Below the pieces are notes generated by a model that made no database searches, was not told the origin of the DNA, and saw only the letters and a list, made by a program, of their open reading frames with translations. A stretch of 14,469 bases of DNA, taken from Bacillota bacterium. GTDB taxonomy: Bacteria > Bacillota > Clostridia > Clostridiales > Clostridiaceae. The DNA lies in NCBI GenBank assembly GCA_030706065.1, contig JAUZPH010000038.1, forward strand, positions 1 to 14,469. Direction: 5' to 3'. Shown piece by piece: positions 1-4,946 of the stretch. A program made the translations under genes and the position numbers. The stretch's first letter is position 1. Each line of letters starts with the position of its first letter.

Positions 1-57
1 AGATGTCTGAGGTATGTGCTGAAAAAGGCTATTGACAAGTACCGCGTAACGCCATAA
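1..57 (+). CDS. C-terminal tail of an upstream gene (partial)
   Basis: The frame starting at base 1 is open from the left edge and ends in TAA at 55-57. It reads as a basic tail, RCLRYVLKKAIDKYRVTP. The composition looks coding, but only 18 residues are visible and I do not recognise the family. The rest of the gene would lie to the left of the window. It could also be a chance open frame. Confidence 0.4.
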   Translation, partial: RCLRYVLKKAIDKYRVTP

Positions 58-60
58 AAT
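32..60 (+). promoter_or_regulatory. Candidate sigma-A promoter
   Basis: TTGACA (32-37) is followed by a 17-bp spacer and TAAAAT (55-60), a good fit to a vegetative promoter. It overlaps the end of the upstream partial gene. It would produce a transcript starting near 67 that carries the micro-ORF, the hairpins and possibly the MFS gene. A second A/T-rich -10-like element lies at 105-112 without a well-spaced -35. Confidence 0.35.
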
Positions 61-161
61 TGTAATGTGAATTTTGACTGAATATAGCTGCATTTGGCAA
101 TGAGTATAAAATGTAACACTGATTGCTGCTATAAGTTTATTAGGTGAAAGGAGTGTCTGTA

Positions 162-197
162 ATGTTCGCTGCAAATTATGAGGTGAAGGACAACTAA
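162..197 (+). CDS. Possible 11-codon leader peptide
   Basis: AAAGGAG (148-153 region) sits 8 nt before ATG 162, an excellent ribosome binding site. The frame reads MFAANYEVKDN and stops at 195-197. A hairpin with a T-run begins 45 nt downstream, and a drug-exporter-type gene follows. That order (SD, short peptide, terminator, efflux gene) is how ribosome-mediated attenuators are built. The function is inference. I see no clear competing anti-terminator helix, and the peptide resembles none I know. Confidence 0.35.
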   Translation: MFAANYEVKDN

Positions 198-242
198 ATA
201 TTTATATTTTAAGACAACCATAGGCCTAATACTATTCAGAGG

Positions 243-268
243 CACGATTTTGGTTATCGTGTTTTTTT
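243..268 (+). terminator. Intrinsic terminator or attenuator hairpin
   Basis: CACGAT (243-248) pairs perfectly with ATCGTG (256-261) around a 7-nt loop and is followed directly by seven T. It may end the transcript of the upstream gene or act as a conditional terminator upstream of the MFS gene. Confidence 0.6.
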
Positions 269-294
269 ATTGCCTTTTACAGGCAGGTAGTATA

Positions 295-322
295 CCGTGG
301 GTTGTTGATCCACGGAATTTTT
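295..322 (+). terminator. Second hairpin with T-run in the MFS leader
   Basis: CCGTGG (295-300) pairs with CCACGG (310-315). Two further inner pairs (one G-U) give about 8 bp with a 5-nt loop, followed by AATTTTT. A small TGCCT/AGGCA hairpin (271-285) lies between this and the preceding terminator. It may be a back-up terminator or part of a folded leader. Confidence 0.35.
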
Positions 323-473
323 ATGCACTTTTAAAATAGTAGTTGAATTTGAAGGAAGAAAAGAAGTATTGAATAATCGATATAAAAATTGATGCTGTAA
401 TTCAGAGCCTGATGGAATTTGAACGTAATAAAATCATAGCAACACTAAAACCGGTGATGACCTGGAAGGGTTG
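315..473 (+). pseudogene. Coding-like relic of unknown gene, frameshifted
   Basis: Two short frames meet near 385. The first reads FKIVVEFEGRKEVLNNRYKN and stops at TGA. The second, in another frame, reads IDAVIQSLMEFERNKI followed by ATLKPVMTWKG and stops at 471-473. Removing one A from the A-run at 384-388 joins them into one continuous coding-like sequence. There is no in-frame start with a ribosome binding site. I do not recognise the family. It could be the degraded end of a gene displaced by the MFS gene, or chance. Confidence 0.3.
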
Positions 474-524
474 ACGGAATAGTGGTAATTGAAAATAGTG
501 CTGTACATGAAAGAGGTGGATTTA

Positions 525-1802
525 ATGTTTATTCAGGATACCGTAAAAACTTATAAGGGACTTCCGGGAAGCGTATACATAATATTTGTTGCAAGAGTTG
601 TAAACTGCCTGGGGAATTTCGTTTATCCCTTTATGACTTTACTCTTAACCGCCAAGGTTGGAATGAGCGAAAAGCAAGCGGGTTTCTTCCTTCTTGCTGG
701 TTATCTTGTTGGGATTCCGGGGTCCATATTGGGAGGAAAAATAACGGATATTATAGGCAGAAAGAAGATTATGCTGCTGTCTATGACTTTGTCTGCACTA
801 TGCCTGGTTCCCTGTGCCTTTTTTGTCCTTTCTACAGAATATATAAAGCTCGTTCCATATTTGCTTATAGCTGCTGGCCTTTTTAATAGTATCGGGGGGC
901 CCGCCGGTGGAGCCATGATGAATGACCTTACATCACCATTAAATAGACAGGCTGCCTTCTCGCTGCTATATTTGGGAATCAACTTCGGTACCGCTTTGGG
1001 CTCCGTTATCGCAGGCTTTTTATTTAGAAATCATATGCAGCTTTTATTTCTGGGTGATGCAGCTACTACTATCGGTGCTGCAGCACTTTTACTTTTATAT
1101 GTTAAAGAAACCAAGCCGGCCAAAGAAGAATTGAAGGCAAGGTTAAAGGGCCGTGAGGGTGAGGAAGCCGAAAAAGGAGGAGTACTTGCAGCATTATTAA
1201 GAAGGCCCGCGCTTATAATATTCAGTTTAGTGAACAGCATGTACTCCTTTATGTATGCCCAGACTAATTTTAGTATGCCGCTGCAATCTACAGCTCTCTT
1301 CGGACAGGAACTGGGGCCAAGGTACTTCGGTACTTTTAACTTGGTGAACTGCCTGATGGTTATTTTCTTTACTACCGCTATTAGTGTAATAACCAGGAAA
1401 AGAAAACCGATTTATAATATAGCCTCTTCCGGCCTCTTCTTTGCCTTCGGCTTTGGAATGCTATTTTTTGTAAAGTCCTTTTCTATGTTCGTAGTATCTA
1501 CAATCATCTGGACAATCGGAGAAATAATAAATGCTGTAAATGTCGGTGTTTACATTGCAAACCATACTCCAATCACCCATCGTGGAAGATTTAATTCAAT
1601 TACCGGTATTATCAACGGAATCGGAGGAGCCATATCACCATATATAGCAGGCGGTTTTATCGCAGTGCACGGAGTAACCAATATATGGCCGATAATATTT
1701 GCCATTGGCATGTCTGCATCCTTCTTTATGCTTATGCTGGGTATAGTGGAGAATAAAAAGGCTGCAGAAATACACTCTGAGGTATTAGGAAGCGATTTGT
1801 AG
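525..1802 (+). CDS. MFS transporter, probable drug/metabolite exporter
   Basis: This is a 425-residue protein of the major facilitator superfamily with about 12 hydrophobic segments. It would act in the cytoplasmic membrane as a proton-coupled transporter. The signature motif A between TM2 and TM3 is clear (GGKITDIIGRKK, residues 70-81). A charged central loop (near KPAKEELKARLKGREGEE) separates the two six-helix halves, and a similar basic loop (TRKRKPIYN) follows in the second half. The length fits the 400-430 usual for 12-TM efflux-type members. I chose ATG 525 because AAGAGGTGG lies 6-7 nt upstream. A TTG at 489 in the same frame has no good ribosome binding site and would add 12 polar residues. 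The substrate cannot be read from sequence. The gene stands alone between a leader with hairpins and its own terminator. Confidence 0.9.
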   Translation: MFIQDTVKTYKGLPGSVYIIFVARVVNCLGNFVYPFMTLLLTAKVGMSEKQAGFFLLAGYLVGIPGSILGGKITDIIGRKKIMLLSMTLSALCLVPCAFFVLSTEYIKLVPYLLIAAGLFNSIGGPAGGAMMNDLTSPLNRQAAFSLLYLGINFGTALGSVIAGFLFRNHMQLLFLGDAATTIGAAALLLLYVKETKPAKEELKARLKGREGEEAEKGGVLAALLRRPALIIFSLVNSMYSFMYAQTNFSMPLQSTALFGQELGPRYFGTFNLVNCLMVIFFTTAISVITRKRKPIYNIASSGLFFAFGFGMLFFVKSFSMFVVSTIIWTIGEIINAVNVGVYIANHTPITHRGRFNSITGIINGIGGAISPYIAGGFIAVHGVTNIWPIIFAIGMSASFFMLMLGIVENKKAAEIHSEVLGSDL

Positions 1803-1824
1803 GATATATTGTTCTATAGTAAAG

Positions 1825-1851
1825 AAGGCACCCTGTTTTAGGGTGCCTTTT
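1825..1851. terminator. Rho-independent terminator after MFS gene
   Basis: AAGGCACCCT (1825-1834) pairs with AGGGTGCCTT (1840-1849), a 10-bp stem with a GTTTT loop ending in TTTT. It begins 23 nt after the MFS stop. On the minus strand the stem is followed by a weaker T-rich tail, so it could also end the small minus-strand ORF next to it. Confidence 0.85.
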
Positions 1852-1869
1852 AACATGTCAAGCTTCAAT

Positions 1870-1944
1870 TTAAAAGTGAGTTTTCCCAGAGGGTTTTAGC
1901 TGCCAAACCGGGATTATAGTATTCCGAAATATTCTGTTATCCAT
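1870..1944 (-). CDS. Possible 24-residue small protein or truncated gene start
   Basis: On the minus strand GGAGGTG lies 8 nt before an ATG (complement of 1942-1944). The frame reads MDNRIFRNTIIPVWQL then KPSGKTHF and stops at 1870-1872. A perfect TATAAT on the minus strand (complement of 1972-1977) lies just upstream, although no good -35 is evident. The ORF is divergent from the MerR promoter and ends close to the MFS terminator. It could be a real small protein or the first codons of a deleted gene. I recognise no homologue. Confidence 0.3.
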   Translation of the reverse strand: MDNRIFRNTIIPVWQLKPSGKTHF

Positions 1945-2000
1945 TCTGTAAACACCTCCAACTTGATTAGTATTATAATAGAAAGTTTTTAAAAGACATA

Positions 2001-2031
2001 TTGACTCTCCCATTGCTGGAAGGTTTATACT
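2001..2031 (+). promoter_or_regulatory. MerR-type promoter with 19-bp spacer and operator dyad
   Basis: TTGACT (2001-2006) and TATACT (2026-2031) are separated by 19 bp rather than 17. This is the hallmark of promoters that MerR-family regulators activate by untwisting the spacer. The spacer contains an imperfect dyad (CTCCC...GGAAGG) of the kind seen at multidrug-type MerR operators. It lies 31 nt upstream of the MerR-like gene, which argues for autoregulation of the regulator-hydrolase operon. Confidence 0.65.
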
Positions 2032-2061
2032 ATTAATTAAGAGGTTGGGAGGAGGAACAGC

Positions 2062-2253
2062 ATGTTAAAGATAGGTAAAGTTGCCGGCTTTTGTGGTGTG
2101 TCTGTAAAAACATTGAGATACTATGACGAGAGAGATTTATTAAATTCAAATTATATTGATCCCTGCACAAAATACCGTTTTTATGATGAGGAGCAGCTTA
2201 AAAAATTAGTATGGATACTGGATTTAAGGGATATTGGGTTTTGTTTGGTATAG
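2062..2253 (+). CDS. MerR-family DNA-binding domain, truncated
   Basis: The 63-residue protein is the N-terminal winged helix-turn-helix of a MerR-family regulator. It has MLKIGKVAGFCGVSVKTLRY (1-20), then YDERDLL, and the wing YRFYDEEQLKKL (about 43-54). Family members continue after LRDIGF with the rest of the DNA-binding domain, a long dimerisation helix and often an effector domain. Here the frame ends at TAG 2251-2253 just after that point. I find no continuation of the regulator in another frame before the hydrolase start 23 nt later, so a deletion seems more likely than a simple frameshift. The ribosome binding site GGGAGGAGG (2047-2055) and the 19-bp-spacer promoter are intact. Without the dimerisation helix it may be non-functional, a dominant-negative form, or a reduced regulator. 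Confidence 0.8.
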   Translation: MLKIGKVAGFCGVSVKTLRYYDERDLLNSNYIDPCTKYRFYDEEQLKKLVWILDLRDIGFCLV

Positions 2254-2276
2254 GAAGATATGATAGGGGGATATAT

Positions 2277-3098
2277 ATGAACGGCAGTAACGGACAATGT
2301 ATTAAAATTAGTGATTCGAATTTATTTTATTCTATAACCGGAGAGGGCGAACCATTGGTTTTTATTCACGGGAATTTTAACGATTCTCGTATTTGGACAA
2401 ATCAGATAGAGACCTTTTCAAAGCAGTATAAGGTGATATGTTATGATATGAGAGGATATGGCAAATCTGATACACCTGTGTCCGCCTTTTCCCAATTTGA
2501 GGATTTGAAAGTCCTCTTGGACTCCCTTGGAAATAGAAAGGTGACATTGATCGGATCTTCCTCCGGTGGAAGTGTGGCGTTGGATTTTACTTTGAAATAC
2601 CCGGAGTATGTTAAGGCGTTAGTACTTGCAGCTCCTTCCATAAACGGATGCAGCTATCCTATAAAGCTGATGATAGAAGGAATAAAAAGTGTGTCTGCAC
2701 TTAAATCCAAAGGGTTTGAGGCTGCCGTCGATAAATTTATCAATAATCCCTTTTGGACATACTTCATTCCTTCGAGAAATAAAGAAAAAGCCAGGGAGCT
2801 GGTAGTACAAAATATTAAAACTCGGAAGAATTTTTATAGCTGGAATTTCAAACTGGCTGTACCGTTGAAGCCTTATGCCAGCAAAAGGCTGAATGAAATT
2901 AAGGTGCCTGTACTTATAGTTCTCTCCGATAAGGATGCACCCTTTAACATGAAGGTGGCAGCATATATAAATGAAGGAATAATAAACTCAAAAAAGGTTA
3001 TTATTTCTGATTGCGGACATTTACCTTTTGTAGAAAAGCCTGAAGAGTTCAATAAAATCGTACTGGATTTTTTAGAGAAGTGTGAAATCCTTTTATAA
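2277..3098 (+). CDS. Alpha/beta-hydrolase fold protein
   Basis: This 273-residue protein is a typical single-domain alpha/beta hydrolase, probably a cytoplasmic esterase, lactonase or similar. The strand-HG oxyanion motif is VFIHGN (28-33), followed by CYDMRGYGKSD (55-65). The nucleophile elbow is GSSSG (93-97, Ser95), the likely acid is Asp220 in LSDKD, and the catalytic His248 lies in DCGHLPFVEKPEEF. A helical cap lies between about 125 and 205. I chose ATG 2277 because AGGGGG lies 6 nt upstream. An upstream in-frame ATG (2211) would run through the merR end in another frame and lacks a site. It follows merR by 23 nt and is probably co-transcribed from the MerR-type promoter, so its expression likely responded to that regulator's signal. 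The substrate is unknown. Confidence 0.9.
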   Translation: MNGSNGQCIKISDSNLFYSITGEGEPLVFIHGNFNDSRIWTNQIETFSKQYKVICYDMRGYGKSDTPVSAFSQFEDLKVLLDSLGNRKVTLIGSSSGGSVALDFTLKYPEYVKALVLAAPSINGCSYPIKLMIEGIKSVSALKSKGFEAAVDKFINNPFWTYFIPSRNKEKARELVVQNIKTRKNFYSWNFKLAVPLKPYASKRLNEIKVPVLIVLSDKDAPFNMKVAAYINEGIINSKKVIISDCGHLPFVEKPEEFNKIVLDFLEKCEILL

Positions 3099-3167
3099 AG
3101 CAGGTTTTCAAAGGCTCGGAAGTTTTGAAGTCTCGGTGGCTTATACCGGCTGGCTGCGGCTCTGTGA

Positions 3168-3398
3168 GACGGCTCAAGGCTGAAGAAGAAGCTGAATGCC
3201 TTAATAAAGCATCTTTTAAAAGAAAACGGACTGCATATGGCCATGTATTACTCGGATCCTCAAGGTCCTATTTCAATAAGACTAGAAGAAATAATGAATT
3301 CCGGGATTTTGAGCAAAATGAAGGACAACCTCTTCTGTATTGGAGTCGAATCAATGGAAAAGACATTAAGGTTTAAAAGAACATATCTCTTAGCCTGA
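3168..3398 (+). pseudogene. Coding-like remnant without start, family unknown
   Basis: Between TGA at 3165-3167 and TGA at 3396-3398 one frame is open for 76 codons and looks like real protein: LKKKLNALIKHLLKENGLHM, AMYYSDPQGPISIRLEEIMN, then SGILSKMKDNLFCIGVESME. Just upstream, in another frame, GGLYRLAAAL also looks coding, suggesting a frameshift near the TGA. In-frame ATGs (for example 3237) have no ribosome binding site. I read it as the C-terminal part of a decayed gene. A competing 83-codon frame starting at 3125 has a poorer, arginine-rich composition. Confidence 0.35.
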
Positions 3399-3709
3399 TG
3401 ATTTGAGTGTGAAATATTGAAGAAATAACATCAAATACTCAAACATTAACATGTGACGGACTATTGTTATGTTGTAAATCAGTGGTATTAACTACATGAG
3501 GGTACGGTTGTACTCTTATTCATAGAAATATACTTAAAGCTGAAGAATAACATAAGTATTTTATTCTTCATGAAAATAATCTACTTATTATTCCAGCTGT
3601 CAACCACTTTTAATTTTAACTTTTAATTCATTCCACCTTGTATAATAGTAAAATATACTGCAATATATTAAGATAAGAAATTATCTGATTTGCATCTGGA
3701 GGAGTATTT
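3399..3709 (+). other. Intergenic region before the glycerate kinase
   Basis: There is no gene in these 311 bases. A 7-bp inverted repeat TTTGAGT/ACTCAAA lies at 3402-3443, a perfect 10-bp inverted repeat lies at 3541-3570, and A/T-rich -10-like elements TATAAT (3641-3646) and TATACT (3654-3659) stand upstream of the kinase. Neither has a convincing -35 at 17 bp, so the kinase promoter is only roughly placed. Confidence 0.5.
3541..3570. repeat. Perfect 10-bp inverted repeat
   Basis: TGAAGAATAA (3541-3550) is the exact reverse complement of TTATTCTTCA (3561-3570), with a 10-nt AT-rich loop. It is not followed by a T-run, so a terminator is unlikely. Its place about 70-100 bp upstream of the probable kinase promoter is compatible with a regulator site or an RNA hairpin. 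Confidence 0.5.
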
Positions 3710-4852
3710 ATGAATAAGGATTTGGTTATTGTTTTGGCACCGGACTCTTTTAAAGAGAGCATGACAGCAAAGGAAGCCTGTGAGGCCATGGAAAGAGGAA
3801 TAAAAAAGGTCAATGATAAAATTACCTGCATTCATGTACCCATGGCTGACGGAGGAGAAGGAACAATGCAGTCGCTGGTGGATGCAACGGAAGGAAATAT
3901 ATATTCTTTGATGGTAGTTGGCCCTCTGGGAAATGAGGTTGAGGCGCAGTATGGCATACTTGGCGATAATGAGACAGGAATAATGGAAATGGCCAGTGCC
4001 AGCGGAATTCACCTTGTACCTGCAGAAAAAAGGAATCCCCTTATCACAACCACCTATGGAACTGGACAGCTTATCAGGGCATGCCTGGAGCATGGAGTAA
4101 AAAGATTGTTGATAGGCATTGGCGGAAGCGCCACCAATGACGGCGGGGCAGGAGTCGTGCAGGCATTGGGCGGCAGATTGCTGGACTGTGATGGAAAAGA
4201 GCTTAGCTATGGCGGTGGTGAATTGGGAAAGCTGGCCAGGATTGATATGACGTGTTTTGATACAAGATTAAAGGATGTTATTGTAGAGGTAGCCTGTGAT
4301 GTAACAAATCCCCTTTGCGGAGAAAGAGGGGCTTCCAATGTATTTGGACCTCAAAAGGGAGCAACACCGGAAATGATAAAGGTACTGGATGAGAGCTTAA
4401 AGCATTATGCATGCCTTATCAAGGAGCAGCTTGGAAAGGATGTTCTTGAGGTTCCCGGAGCCGGAGCTGCCGGCGGGCTGGGAGCCGGTCTCATGGCATT
4501 TGTGAATGGCAGCTTGAAGAAAGGCATTGAAATGGTAATAGAGTATTCCGGCCTTGAGGAAAAGGTTAAAAATGCCGACATGGTCTGGACAGGAGAGGGA
4601 AGCATAGATTTTCAGACGCAGTACGGAAAGACTCCTTTAGGCGTTGCAATGGTGGCGAAGAAATACAATAAGCCTGTAATAGCTCTGGCAGGCAGAGTTG
4701 GCGAAGACATAGACGTATTGTATGAAAAGGGAATCGATTCGATTTTCGGTATAATGAAGGGGGTAACCCCTCTAGAAGAAGCGTTGGCAAGAGGCAGGGA
4801 AAATATAGAAAAGACAGCGGAAAATATTATTAGGTTAATAAATGTAATATAG
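3710..4852 (+). CDS. glxK: Glycerate kinase (GarK/GlxK family)
   Basis: This 380-residue enzyme belongs to glycerate kinase family 1, which phosphorylates D-glycerate with ATP in the cytoplasm and feeds glyoxylate or serine breakdown into glycolysis. The family blocks are in order: APDSFKESMTA (10-20), PMADGGEGT (44-52), IGIGGSATNDGGAG (135-148), CDVTNPLCG (196-204), VFGPQKGA (211-218), GAGAAGGLGAG (250-260) and TGEGSIDFQTQYGKTP (294-309). The length matches the usual 370-385. GGAGGAG lies 5 nt before ATG 3710. No other glyoxylate or tartronate genes flank it, so its pathway partner is not evident here. It ends 6 nt before a strong terminator and is probably monocistronic. Confidence 0.95.
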   Translation: MNKDLVIVLAPDSFKESMTAKEACEAMERGIKKVNDKITCIHVPMADGGEGTMQSLVDATEGNIYSLMVVGPLGNEVEAQYGILGDNETGIMEMASASGIHLVPAEKRNPLITTTYGTGQLIRACLEHGVKRLLIGIGGSATNDGGAGVVQALGGRLLDCDGKELSYGGGELGKLARIDMTCFDTRLKDVIVEVACDVTNPLCGERGASNVFGPQKGATPEMIKVLDESLKHYACLIKEQLGKDVLEVPGAGAAGGLGAGLMAFVNGSLKKGIEMVIEYSGLEEKVKNADMVWTGEGSIDFQTQYGKTPLGVAMVAKKYNKPVIALAGRVGEDIDVLYEKGIDSIFGIMKGVTPLEEALARGRENIEKTAENIIRLINVI

Positions 4853-4858
4853 AAAACG

Positions 4859-4897
4859 GTAATCCGTATAGGCTCTTCTATACGGATTACATTTTTT
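4859..4897. terminator. Strong bidirectional terminator between glxK and the GGDEF-EAL gene
   Basis: A perfect 13-bp stem (4859-4871 with 4878-4890, arms GTAATCCGTATAG/CTATACGGATTAC) and a 6-nt loop are followed by ATTTTTT on the plus strand. On the minus strand the stem is followed by CGTTTTCT. It sits between two convergent genes and can serve both. Confidence 0.9.
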
Positions 4898-4946
4898 GTT
4901 ATATAAAATCATCACATTGAATTGGAAAATCATTAAACAGCCTTAT

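Noticed and set aside
281..322. T-box-like string (GGTAGTATACCGTGG followed by a hairpin)
   Set aside because: The match to the T-box core AGGGTGGNACCGCG needs several mismatches and an insertion, no Stem I with a specifier loop is evident upstream, and an SD-ORF and terminator interrupt the leader.
2873..3244. 123-codon minus-strand frame opposite the hydrolase end
   Set aside because: It lies opposite the conserved catalytic Asp/His region of the hydrolase and has no start signal or recognisable motif, so it is an antisense shadow.
3125..3376. 83-codon frame from ATG 3125
   Set aside because: The composition is arginine-rich without hydrophobic core pattern, and another frame over the same bases looks far more protein-like.
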